Made by a program: the position numbers and the translations under genes
Shown here: positions 23,340 through 33,262 of the stretch, in pieces
Position numbering within the stretch: position 1 is the first letter of the stretch
Layout of the letters: each line of letters begins with the position of its first letter
Assembly: GCA_018398805.1 (NCBI GenBank)
Contig: JAGFBZ010000899.1
Span: 186,001-250,000 of the forward strand
Direction of reading: 5' to 3'
Source of the DNA: Hirundichthys speculiger
Lineage: Eukaryota > Chordata > Actinopteri > Beloniformes > Exocoetidae
Length of the DNA stretch: 64,000 nt
The notes under the pieces: generated by a model
Database searches by the model: none
What the model saw: the letters and a program-made list of their open reading frames with translations, nothing else
What the model was told of the DNA's origin: nothing

Positions 23340-23640
23340 TCATATTTTAAAGCAGCCTTTCTCAACCTTTTTTCAGTCACGACGCCTTTCAAAAGTGAAT
23401 AAAATCTCACAACACCCCAGAGTAAAGTATAATCCAAAACCTCACTGCATCGCTCTGACTGTAAATGCATACGTCCTGTTTATGTGTAGTCTGTTAAAAC
23501 AACTAACACAATACTCAATATACTTTAAAACAGCCTTTCTCAACCGGGATGTCGTGGCACACAGGGGTGTCGTCTGACTGCTTCAGGGGTGTCCTCAAAA
23601 AAATGATCTATTCTGACATTTCATATATAAATATATGAAT
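23340..23640 (+). mobile_element. Two tandem hAT-type terminal sequences
   Basis: CAGCCTTTCTCAACC occurs at about 23354-23368 and again at about 23531-23545, each after TTTAAA-like sequence, in the same orientation. CAG-N-GGTTCTCAACC is the usual start of Charlie-like hAT elements, and the element at 57017-57497 ends in the same motif. Only the terminal 100-170 bp of each is visible, so these are solo ends or truncated copies. Confidence 0.45.
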
Positions 23641-23649
23641 GCATACATA

Positions 23650-24300
23650 CATACATGCTAGGGGGGACCGGTACAGGTGGCTCACGGTACGGTCCGTCCC
23701 GCGGTTTTTGTGTCACCGTTTTGGTACGGATTCGGTACAGTTTCAGACCCCCCGCTACCCACGATCGCAAGATACCGAGTTTGCGAAAAGGGCAACTCGC
23801 ATGTCGGCACGTAAAAGAGTGCGTCCAAATGGAATAAATGTGCGTCCACCTGGTCACATGTGGACGTGCACAAACGGCTCTACCTCTCGGATTACGCATC
23901 ACCGTATTACTTGCATACGTTTTTATTCTCTTGAGGTCAGAGGATGTCTGGTCAGCAGTTGTGGTGGATGTGGGAATAGTCACGACCAGACACGTCAGTC
24001 TGTACAGCTGTGGCATGATCTCATTCAGATGTCTGCTGTGGAGGAAACCAAGGAGATCTTTGTCAAGCTGGAAAAGGTTGGATGCAGGAATTTATTTCCG
24101 ATATGTTTGAAACTGTTGGTGGTCGAGGAGGGACAGGAACATTAATTGTTCGTGATCTTAAATGCGCATCCAATGATTTGTTCTGCAGTATTTTAAAACG
24201 CACATCAGCTGCGCCAAGACGCACAACTGGTAACAACTGGATTTTACGCCCGGTAAGATCCGGGTTTAGGGAGGTGGAAGATTGCGTTAAGGCATAAGAT
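23650..24300. other. CpG-rich segment, probably transposon-derived
   Basis: CpG frequency is visibly higher than in the flanks (for example around 23680-23900 and 24190-24260). The start repeats CGGTACGGT/TTCGGTAC words as in some hAT-like elements. The 168-aa and 131-aa frames on opposite strands have no recognisable domains. Confidence 0.35.
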
Positions 24301-24502
24301 AAGGCATCAGCAAATCACAGCAGTATTCCTGTGCACTCCTCATTTACAGCAGTCCTACACACGGTCAGGGGCAGGAGTAGATTTTGTTCGTATCTGCGAA
24401 AAGTTCAGAACAACTAACATTTTCATGAATGCTGAAACTTTTGCTGTGCTTACAGTTTACTCTCAAATCCATTCTGCTTAAGTTTCATGAATGAGGCCCA
24501 GT

Positions 24503-24835
24503 GATCCTAAGCATGGAAGTAATTCCACCACATCATGACTTCATGAAAAGAAAATCCATATTGTGTCCCAGTCAGAGTCCAGATGTTAACCCCTTGGAGA
24601 TCCTGTGGAATCTTAAGAGTTGCTCATACCAGATTTTCAATAAATGTGTCTGAACTGAAGCAGTTCTGTAAAGAGGAATGGCCAAAAATTCCTTCTAAAT
24701 GTAGTGCCGGTCTGATCCAGAGCTACTAAAAGTTTTTGCCTGAAGCCATCATCATCAAAGGAGATTAAACCAGCTATTAACTCCAAGGGCTCGCCTACCT
24801 TTTACTCCAGCACTGTGAATGTTAGTTAGTTGTAT
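24503..24835 (+). pseudogene. Tc1 transposase C-terminal fragment
   Basis: The plus strand holds DPKH-like codons (24503-24515), PSQSPDVNPLEILWN (about 24568-24615) and LKQFCKEEWPKIPSKCSAGL (about 24657-24717), with one frameshift. These are the C-terminal signatures of DD34E Tc1 transposases, the SQSPDLNPIE block carrying the third catalytic acid. Stops follow soon after. It belongs to the copy with ends at 21545 and 25000. Confidence 0.75.
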
Positions 24836-25000
24836 TGGAGAAAGATGTGAGAAATCAAAAACGTTTGTGATATTCATGTGAGCACATTGAATTTGTCTAA
24901 TGTTGTGACTAAGATGAAGATTATATGACATTAAATGGAAAATTAATGCAGAAAACCAGTTAATTCCAAGGGGTTCTCATGTTATTTCTTACCATTTGTT

Positions 25001-25986
25001 TCTAGATATCAGCATATATGTAGTACTCCTCACTGTGAAGATTTAAGATTTCTCCAACGTACAATCCAGTTATAATACACAAAGTTGTATATACAAAAGC
25101 CTCCTTCCACGCTACTAAACACAAAGATCAAACTGACACCAAATGCATCACCAGCTCGCAGAGAACATGTGAGATACCGCGATAAGCTCAACGATACTCA
25201 CGTCCAACTTGCTCTAAAAATATCTTATGGCCCACAGAGGTACAGGAAGTGAAGAACTAGAAATGAAATGACTGAAAAGGATTCTCGTGTTCCAGGTCAG
25301 AAAATATCATTACTGCTGAAGGGAAAAACCAAATGAATTAATGAATTTAAGGTGCTGTCTGCAGATAACAGCTTCACACAGACGTCATGCTCCTCCAGGT
25401 TTGTGCTGATGGCAGAGCAGCTGGCATACTTAACTTACAATGTACTTTGAGTTTAAAGTACTCATGCATGTTTCCAGGCTGTGATACGCTAACACTCTTC
25501 ACACGCTGGCTACACATCATGCATCAGCCCCAGCTGCATTTCATGAAAAGATTAAGAGCATTCATGAAGCAACAGTTGGCTCAAGGTAAAATGGTGGACC
25601 ACAAAAGAAGGCAACATAATCAAATTCTCAATAACTGATAACACCCCCGCCCCCAACATTTTCATCAGCAAAGAAAATCTGCATTTAACACTATATAAAC
25701 TACGGATGACCAAGAGGTTTGTACAGAGAGCACTTGAAACCCGTTTTTTCTCAAAATGTCACATTGAGACAGGGCCAGCAGCACAAAAAAATACAGTTGG
25801 AACACGCCCACCGGTTAGCTGTGTTTATTTCTGCTGGTTTAGCTTCTGCTAACCCAGTATTATAATTCATATTACTTTATATTAGTTTTTTTTTTTTTTC
25901 CATTTTCTCCAAACATCCTCATTTTCAGTGTTGCTACTGGAATGAAACAAGGCTGGGCCAAAGCTGTGAAGGCCCCAGTCAGGCAT
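25001..25986. other. No gene recognised
   Basis: The 83-aa frame (25387-25638) has no domain or splice context. A T14 run lies near 25886. Nothing else seen. Confidence 0.4.
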
Positions 25987-26133
25987 AATTCCAATTCCAA
26001 TTCCAATTCCAATTCAATTCAATTCAATTCAATTCAATTCAATTCAATTCAATTCAATTCAATTCAATTCAATTCAATTCAATTCAATTCCAATTCCAAT
26101 TCCAATTCAATTCAATTCAATTCAATTCAATTC
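25987..26133. repeat. (AATTC)n / (AATTCC)n array
   Basis: The 147-bp array is ordered: hexamers AATTCC, then about 19 pentamers AATTC, then three hexamers, then about six pentamers. It forms the head of the dispersed repeat that follows. Confidence 0.95.
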
Positions 26134-26933
26134 TCTATGTATAGGTGCTTTACAGAGATCCAGAGCATGACCCCCGAGCAAATATCATTATTTAAAAATA
26201 TAATACTGAATCCTAAACAAGGATAATGGCAGGTAAAAAACTCCCACAGTGGGAGATAAAAAAACCTTTAAGCCAAACAGTGGCAAGGAAAAAGTCCACC
26301 TTCCTACCGAAGGCCAGCCGGGTAAAGGAAAAAAAAAAGGAGAGACAGGACAGAGGGAGGATGTAGGACAAAGAGAGAAGAGCACACAAATGACTGAATG
26401 TAATGACTACATAAACATAAACAGATGCAGGTAGCAGCACTGAGGTGAGATGGTCAGAGGACTAGGTCGCTGGTCACCACGCCAGCCGGCACCCCGACAC
26501 ATCTACACATACAGGTGGAGGTAAACGCTAGGATGGCCAGAGGATGGAACTGCAAGTCAGCATGCAACTCAGGAAACTGGCCTGCAAACATACAAAAAGA
26601 AAAGAGAAAAAAATCATAAAAAACTACAGGAAAGAAAATGGAGCACAGTTACAGTAACAAGGTGCTCCTAATTAATTATGGAATGAGCTGGAGGAGGAAG
26701 AGGAAGGGAGGAGGAAAGGGATGGAAAGGGAGAAGAGCAGTGGAGACACCGCTCAGCAGATCATGTTGGTGTCCCCCTGCAGCGTAGGCCTATAGCAGCA
26801 TAGCTATGACAAAGCTGTGATTAAGACGAGACTACTCTAGTCTTAGCTCCTACAACTATGGCTATAACTATTAGCCTCTACACACTATTGCTTAGACTAA
26901 CTGTAAGCTTTACTGAACAGAAATGTTTTCATC

Positions 26934-27356
26934 CATCCACCCATGCTATTCCTCAAACTCAGGACAATTTTATCAGTCACTATTAATCTTTTTACTTGGA
27001 TTACTGCAAGGCACCTTATAATAACACTTCTGTATATAATAACACTTCTGTAACACTTCTCCCATACCCATTTAAGTTAATGTTACATATATGCCCATGT
27101 GTGCAATATTGTTGATCCTCCTTGTAATGTGTACTATTTAATGTGTATTATGCGTAATGTGTATTATTGTGTGGGCTACTCGACACCGTAATTTCCTTCT
27201 GGATTAATAAAGTTACTCTACTGCTCTACTACTCTACTATTATCTATGCCAGTTTAATCCTATGCAGGGTCACTAGGATCTGCAGGAGTCTATCCCAGCT
27301 CTCTTCGGGCGAAAGGCAGGGGTACACTCTGGACAGGTCGCCAGTCCATTGCAGGA
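26934..27356 (-). mobile_element. SINE 3' part containing a LINE tail
   Basis: The stretch 27237-27356 is the minus-strand 3' half of the SINE-like family at 222-580 (complement of 'ggactggcgacctgtcc', 'gctgggatagactcctgcag' and 'aggattaaactggcatag'). CATCCATCCACCC at 26934-26946 looks like its simple-repeat tail, separated from it by the LINE-tail-like segment below. Confidence 0.5.
26990..27236 (+). mobile_element. LINE 3' tail fragment
   Basis: The end reads 'gtaatttccttctggattaa' then TAAAGTTACTCTACT repeats, a typical 3' UTR end of fish CR1/Rex1-group LINEs with a short tandem tail. A 17-bp unit (ATAATAACACTTCTGTA) is duplicated around 27018-27052. No coding part. Confidence 0.4.
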
Positions 27357-27440
27357 AATCTTATTTAGTTTTAAAAATGGAGGTGGTGTTAGCCTTCTTA
27401 ATCCAAACTGGTAGCTGGTTCCACTTGAAAAAGTCCTGAA

Positions 27441-29105
27441 AGTCTAAAGTACTCTCATGGGCCTAGTAGATAATTGGCACACTTTCTGGAGAAGACCTGG
27501 TCTTATTAGGAGGGACAGCATTCATCCTACTTTGGGTGGAGCAGCTCTCTTATCTAGTAATCTGGCCAAGTTCATTGCTAGTCCATAATTCTGACAATCC
27601 AGAATCCAGGCCAGGAGACAAAGTTGTGGTCCTAAACTCTTCTCTGTACCTAAATAGAGCAGTCACTCTCCCACCAGAGTGACTGGTGGGAGGCACAGGT
27701 CAAGGGGGCGGAGTAGCTTCGGTTTATAATTCTGGTTAATCATTCAACCGTAGACCTAAATATACTTATGCCTTCTTAGGAAACCTGCTGTTAAATCTGC
27801 ATATGCCAGGCTCCAGGTCACAAGCACCAGTTCTTCTGGTTATTGTGAACCAGTCCCCTGGCACTTACTGAGAATTTCTCTTTGATTTCTCAGACTTCAT
27901 ATCAGATCTAGTTCTTCAGACAGACAAGGTTATCATCATCGGTGATGTCAACATTCATGTGGCCGTCAAGAGTGACAACCTTAGCTCTAGTTTTACCACT
28001 CCAGTAGACTCAGTTGGATTCATTCAACATGTGGAGGGATCCACTCACTGTTGCAATCATACACCGGACTTGGTTCTAATTTACGGTATTAAAGCCAAGT
28101 ACTTAAAGGCTTCTCATCAAAACCCAATTCTGTCAGACCATTCTTTAATGTCATTCCAGTTTACTTGCCACAATATGTGATAAGAAGATTTGTTACAATA
28201 GTGACCCGTCTGACAGTTCTGTCACTAAATTCAAAGAGAAAATTCCTGCTCTGCTTGGACATTTGCACTTATATATGCTGCCGTGTACAGCCTTGAGGGT
28301 CTTACTCCTTCGTGCATTGATGGCCTTGTTGACGGTTCTAACGGATCTACTGCATTTAACCCTGGATTCTGTGGCCCCACTGAAAAGGAAGGTACTCAAT
28401 CCTTGGTTTGTGCCCTGATATGATGCAGACTTGTGGAGTCTTACACAGAAATGTAGAAAGCTGGAAAGACAGTGGTGCTCTACCCATTTAAAGCAATTCT
28501 ATTTAGACTGGAAGGACAGTCTAGTAATGCATCAAAAAAGCTTTTTGTAGAACTAGGAAGAATTATTATTCATCTTTGAATAAAGAAAATAAGAATAACC
28601 TCAAATTCCTTTTCAGCACTGTAGAAAGGCTGACTCAGAGTCACAGCTCTATAGAGCCATGCATTCCATCACATTTAACTGGCGATGATTTTATGAATTT
28701 CTTTATTAATAAAATGGTAAATATTAAAAACTAAATCTCTCATCTCTTACCAAGTATGGGGATTACATTAGACAGCACAGCAACCTTGGAGTCAGCTGAA
28801 TTAACTGGTTCTTACCTAGACTGCTTCTTTTCCATTGATATCTGTGAATTAACCTCAGCTGTATCCCACTTAAAGCCATCTTACATGCTTACGGGATCCT
28901 ATCCCTTCAAAGTTATTCAAATAAGTTCTTCCAATCTGTAATCTTGGATCTTGTCATCCCTTTTAACTTGCGTATGTACCAGGGGCTTTTAAGATTGCAA
29001 TAAGTAAATGTCTACTTAAAAAGACATTGTTTGATCCTGATGATGTCGTGGCTGCAGGCTTATTTGCAACCTTCCTTTTATTTCCAAAATTCTTGAAATT
29101 GTGTG
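27441..29105 (+). pseudogene. L2/CR1-like LINE relic (esterase end, EN domain, linker)
   Basis: Near 27500 the frame reads GLIRRDSIHPTLGGAALLS, matching the last block of the SGNH/GDSL esterase found in ORF1 of some CR1-type LINEs (D-x-x-H at 27514-27525). From about 27880 comes an apurinic-type endonuclease: VIIIGDVNIHV (about 27930-27961), FIQHVEGSTH, HTPDLVLIYGIKAK and LSDHSLMSFQF (about 28131-28163). A linker follows (APLKRKVLNPWF-like, SHLTGDDFMNFFINKMVNIK near 28668-28727) and the first RT residues (KCLLKKTLFDPDD, about 29007-29045). The RT palm is absent; the copy breaks at about 29105 against a SINE fragment. Multiple frameshifts and stops. Confidence 0.7.
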
Positions 29106-29170
29106 GGTTTACCTCGGGTACCCGAGGTTCCTCCCACCCCAAAGACATGCTGTTTAGGCTAATTTGTTAA
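29101..29170 (+). mobile_element. SINE middle fragment
   Basis: GTGTGGGTTTACCTCGGGTA and CCCAAAGACATGCTG plus TTAGGCTAATTTG correspond to the centre of the SINE-like family at about 345-400, plus strand. It has neither head nor tail. Confidence 0.5.
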
Positions 29171-29800
29171 CAATAAATCCTGTCTAGGTTTTATATACAT
29201 TAACCACAATATGATTTGATTTTAGGAATAATTATAGGAATATTAGGAGTAATTATAGGGATAATTTGTTCTATTACATAAAATGGTCTAGTAAATATGT
29301 GCGGCAGTGAGAGAAAGCCTCTTATGTTGTAAAAGTGCCTTGAGTGGTCCCTGGACTAGAAAAATCCTATATAAGCACATTGCTGTTTTTGTTGCTGAAA
29401 CGATTTTCCACAAGCATCTTGGTTCTGTCAGCCAAGCCATGCAGCCAGTCCAATGTGTTGCTCTAGTCACAAATCATGTTTCAGTGGCAACATGAAATGA
29501 CTGCTGCGGTTAGTACGGCTAAGGTAAGTTCTGTCTTCAGATCCTTCCAGACCAACTGCAGCCAGTCACAGTGGTCTGTTTAGTTCAATCCATACAAACA
29601 CAAGAAAACATATTGTCTTTAAAATGTGACCATGATGTGTTAAGTTTTTATTCACTGCTCATATGTCAATTATAATGCTAAACACTAATGAGGTAAAAAT
29701 ATTAACAGCAATGGCTAGTTGTCTTAGCCAAAGGCAGAGCCAATGGATAGCTACTGATCAAATGATGTCAAATGACATCCAGGCATCTGCTTGGATACCT
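29171..29800. other. No gene recognised
   Basis: A tandem ATAGGAATAATT-like patch lies at 29223-29262. Two overlapping 60-62 aa frames on opposite strands have no support. Confidence 0.4.
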
Positions 29801-29867
29801 GCTCTCTGTAAAGCACTTTGTGATTTTATCTGTGAAGAGTGTTATATAAATAAAAAGTACTGACTTA
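29801..29867 (+). mobile_element. LINE/SINE 3' tail fragment
   Basis: The phrase 'ctctgtaaagcactttgtga' followed by GTGTTATATAAATAAA is the common 3' end of fish L2-type LINEs and their SINEs. Only the tail is present. Confidence 0.5.
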
Positions 29868-29904
29868 CTTTTATTACTTAATATAAATTTCACTGATGTG
29901 GAAC

Positions 29905-30660
29905 AAAAAAAACTTCACACACAGTTATCATGGATGTAAAATCCAATGATAGAGGGCAAAACTGATTTTTGAACCAGGCTGTAGATGTCAGGATTTTCAG
30001 GGTTAGGATCCAAATACAGGGGAAGCAAGAAATTCCAACCTAAGACCTTTAGTTCCAAAACCATGGCAAATCACTCGAGAAACCAAAGAAGAGTAAAAAC
30101 AGCAACCCAGGGCAGGTGACAAAAGTTGTAACTAGGACAGCAAAACAAGGAATAAACAGGACATGACCAAACTCGACAGACAGACCATCAACTAACAAAA
30201 GAAATGGCAAGACTTAAATAAACCAAGGGACAAACACAGGAAGTAAGACAAAACAAAACCAAACAGGGAAACAGGCTATCAAAATAAAACAGGAAGTAAA
30301 GTTAACAGCAACAGAAAAAAAAACACAAGGAACACAAGAAAAGCAGACCAGATCAAGAGAAGAAAGAAGAAGGCCCTGAATATATGAGAACCAACCACAG
30401 ACGCTGTACAATATATATCTGAGCTAAAGAGGCTTCCGTAATCCACTGGAAAGTGCAATGTCTATTGTAATAAGCACTTAAACAGTGAATATATTTAATT
30501 CTGTAGCAAAGTTGGTCATTTCAACATAGGAGTCAATGCAGAATTGTTTTGTTTTGCTGCCAGTACCTGGTCAGTAGAGGAACTGGAGCAAAATGTACGT
30601 CCTCGTTGAGCTTCAGTCTGGATGTGGGATGGTTGTTGCTTGGTTTAACAAATCACCAAA
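29905..30660 (+). repeat. Dispersed repeat split by another repeat
   Basis: The left part (29925-29988) has 'gttatcatggatgtaaaatc' and 'tttttgaaccaggctgtaga'. The right part (about 30485-30660) has 'gtagcaaagttggtcatttc' and ACATAGGAGTCAATG. In the second copy at 32535-32790 these two halves are contiguous, with TTTTTTTGAACCAGGCTTTA leading directly to GTTGGCCACTTTAG. The intervening 29989-30480 is therefore a later insertion. Confidence 0.6.
29989..30480 (+). repeat. Dispersed A/C-rich repeat, copy 2
   Basis: Starts with CAGGATTTTCAGGGTTAGGA, continues as an A/C/G-rich block with AAAACAGGAAGTAAAG (about 30287-30302), and shares word order with copy 1. It is inserted inside another dispersed repeat. 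Confidence 0.5.
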
Positions 30661-31761
30661 ATAGTTCTCATTATTTTTCTTTTTCTTTTCTTTTATAAGG
30701 CCCAGCTTAGATTAATTTGGTTGATTTTTCAAATACATAAAAGTGAAGTGTAAATTTTACATGTATCAGCTTCATGTCTAATCCAAATTTACTCCTCAGA
30801 ATATGAACAAGCAAAACATAGTTCAAAAGTGAAATTATTAAAATTTCCTTTATGAGCTCCAAACCATTGACTGTAAATAAATCAAAAAAATAAATAAATA
30901 TAGGCATAGCAACTGTGACCACTCACTGGTTTCCAAGTTGTTGTGTTAAAGCCCCAAATTTGACATTTAGCTGCCACCGGCTTGGTCTCCATGGAGCCAG
31001 AGATAACGGCATTTGAACAAAAGGGGAGGAGAGTGATTGACTGAAGAAAGTGGATGGAGATTAAAGAGAAAGATAAATAGGAAACAACGATCAGAAGGGC
31101 TGAATGTGGCCAATGGCTTGTGAAGGAAAATGCTCTAAATTTGCACTAAAACTGAGGCTATTTAAATGGGAGTCAGAAATGTTGCAGAGCCAATGCTTTG
31201 CTGTATCTGATTTACAGGTTATAGTTAGAAATGTTTTTCTAAAATTCTGCCAATATGACGTCTGCTCCTGGTGATCTCTCCTGGTAACACACAACTTTAC
31301 ATGGTGAGTTGTTTTCTTCCAGATTAGATCAGCAGACCCTGAGTTGCTACCACATCGTAGACATGGTGAGGTCACTTCCTGTCGGCTCAGACTGTGCTTC
31401 TTCAGAAGGTGGTCAGGTGATTTATTGTCTTATCTATGGTCATGTTCCCTCGGCAACACAGACAAAGAATGACTGTAACAATTTATTTCCCTACAAAAGC
31501 ATTGACAAATTAAAATTCTATTATTTAATGTCTATCATTTATATACAATTCCATAAACTGGGCATAAACAGTTCTGTACTTCTGCAGGAAATGAACGTAT
31601 GGTAATGCTCATGTGTCTTTTCTTTTACTGTGAGCTCAAATAAGGGATTGCTAAATGTATAGCATGATCAAGAGTGTTTCAAAAGAAAATGTGTGCATGT
31701 GGAGTGTGAGCATATGAAGTTATAGATATGTGGTATATTACACTGTAAATTGAAAACTAAA
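30661..31761. other. No gene recognised
   Basis: T-rich piece at 30675-30700, otherwise unremarkable. The 94- and 98-aa frames overlap on opposite strands without domains. Confidence 0.4.
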
Positions 31762-31852
31762 TCCATTCATTCCATTATCCATACCGGTTTAGCCCTGCTG
31801 AGGTTAAAACCAGGGAGGCAACAGTGCTGACCACCAAGCCACTGTGCTGCCC
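31762..31852 (-). mobile_element. Internally deleted SINE (91 bp)
   Basis: On the minus strand the tRNA-like head (GGGCAGCACAGTGGCTTGGT, with A box TGGCTTGGTGG) leads through a B-box-like GGTTTTAACC directly into the 3' end (ACCGGTATGGATAATGGAAT). About 250 bp of body present in the 222-580 copy is missing. Confidence 0.65.
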
Positions 31853-32534
31853 AAGACTAAATCCCTAAAGTAAAATGGATGTTGTTCTTCTATGTGCATA
31901 ACTGTAGAGAAAATTATACATGTTTCGTGAAACAGGTGTATTTAAAGCCAAACAATCTGGAGTCATCTGAGGTAAAGATCGCTTGGCCAGAGGACCCAGC
32001 TGCTCTGGCTGCTGGTAGCAGGTTGGACTCATCGGCTGGATGTCCTTCAGTCAGCCCTCATTAGCAGCCCTTCACCAGGGGAAAGCCAGGGGGAAACGTT
32101 TCTTCTTCATATATGCTGCTGCGTACCCTTGTTTTTACCAAATTGCACTGTATCATTTCTCATTTAGTTTGGCTTGTGTTCACATAATGTGGTTTTCACT
32201 CTGGCTCAAACGCCGCAAGTCATGTGACAATGGTCAACCCTATCATTTATCAATAACAGTCTTGGCAGTGTCATGTTTCCGTGACAACCAGCCTGAAGTG
32301 AAGAGCTGAAAAAGCATGGCAACAACTATGTGTTGTTGACCCAGAGTTGACCATCTTTTTTTCTACATTATTGGCTTGTAACACTCAAGCTACACGGGTT
32401 GTACACAAAGTGGCTAGAAGTCTTTTGTTGGTGGAATAACACTGGATATACTGAGAGCTAAGAAGCTAATGATGACAGCTAACCGTTAACAACATAGTGC
32501 AATGCAACTGTCACTCAAAAAGCCACACTCCAAT
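31853..32534. other. No gene recognised
   Basis: The 89-aa frame (32040-32309) shows no domain or splice context. Nothing else seen. Confidence 0.4.
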
Positions 32535-32790
32535 TTGTTCATAAATTATTTGCTTTACATAGTTTTACCTGATAATGCACTTAAACATCACCTCCCATAC
32601 AGTTGCTATGGATGTGAAATTTAGCTATTGAAACCAAAAAATTTTTTTGAACCAGGCTTTAAATCTGTTAATTACTGCATCGCTGTTGGCCACTTTAGCG
32701 TGAGGATCAATGGAGAGTGACTCACTTTGGGAGCCTGTTCCTTGTGCTCTTCAAGGAACTGCAAGTTCTTCCACTGTTTCATTGATGTCA
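32535..32790 (+). repeat. Dispersed repeat, uninterrupted copy
   Basis: GTTGCTATGGATGTGAAATT, TTTTTTTGAACCAGGCTTTA, TGGAGAGTGACTCACTTTGG and CAAGGAACTGCAAGTTC occur in the order known for a non-coding fish/vertebrate interspersed repeat. It serves as the reference for the split copy at 29905-30660. Confidence 0.55.
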
Positions 32791-32950
32791 GACTTGCAAG
32801 CCAGACGTAGCTCTTTGGTAAGGAGCCACAGCAAGACACCTCAAACATTTCTTATACCTGCTGCTAGTTTTGACTAAAACATCAGTATTTTTATATCTTG
32901 GCAATGTTAGTGGCTTGAAAATAAACCTTCACTGGGGCCTTTATACATCC

Positions 32951-32960
32951 TATATATATG

Positions 32961-33004
<44 letters not shown>
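32951..33004. repeat. (TA)n microsatellite
   Basis: Nearly pure TA with one TATGTATGTG interruption near its start. Confidence 0.95.
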
Positions 33005-33007
<3 letters not shown>

Positions 33008-33171
33008 CCAGATCTGATATGTCACATGACTCAGAGGTTCTTCAGAGTATTACCATGTGTGTGAACTGGCTGACCTTCATGCATTAAAGTATTGATGAGC
33101 TGTTCACTTAATTAAGTTTTTCCAGCCTTAATGAGACCTCCAACAGTGGTCACTTAGAGCTATCCACTATA

Positions 33172-33262
33172 AGCCAAAGATAGAAAGGCAAAACACAACT
33201 AGCAGCCAAAGATAGAAAGGCAAAACACGACTAGCAGCCAAAGATAAAGATGCAAAACATAA
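33172..33262. repeat. 32-bp tandem repeat, about 2.8 copies
   Basis: Units start at 33172, 33204 and 33236 with AGCCAAAGATA. The first two differ at one position (CACAACTAGC/CACGACTAGC) and the third is diverged and truncated. Confidence 0.9.

Larger units (their letters stand above)
22037..24502. mobile_element. Nested block inside the Tc1 copy
   Basis: This interrupts the Tc1 transposase. It holds a Harbinger-like relic on the minus strand (22560-23120), two hAT-type terminal sequences in direct orientation (23345-23369, 23521-23545) and a CpG-rich segment (23650-24300). Its right edge carries 'tttcatgaatgaggccc' (about 24485-24501), a phrase typical of the end of a DNA transposon. No matching inverted end was found at its left side, so it is probably several insertions rather than one. 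Confidence 0.5.
21545..25000 (+). mobile_element. Tc1-family element with nested transposon block
   Basis: The left end (GTAACTGGTTTTCTGCATTG at 21581-21600) has its inverted partner at about 24940-24962 (TTAATGCAGAAAACCAGTTA). The outermost bases also align loosely (CAGTGGCAAAAAATT at 21550 against AATTTCTTACCATTTG-like sequence near 24985-24999). Between the ends lie an N-terminal transposase piece (21900-22036) and a C-terminal piece (about 24503-24830), separated by about 2.4 kb of unrelated transposon DNA. An intact Tc1 is about 1.5 kb, so the copy is enlarged by insertion and has lost roughly half of its own coding region. Confidence 0.7.
25987..27440. mobile_element. (AATTC)n-headed dispersed repeat with insertions
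   Basis: After the pentamer array comes the phrase family 'ggtgctttacagagatcc', 'cagtggcaaggaaaaagtcc' and 'gtaggcctatagcagcatag', familiar from a long fish interspersed repeat. The phrasing resumes at about 27356 ('ctggtagctggttccacttg'), so 26931-27355 looks like a later insertion made of a SINE and a LINE tail. No protein is encoded. Class unassigned. Confidence 0.5.

Noticed and set aside
23639..24145. 168-aa plus-strand open frame
   Set aside because: No domain, the opposite strand is equally open, and it sits inside transposon-derived CpG-rich DNA.
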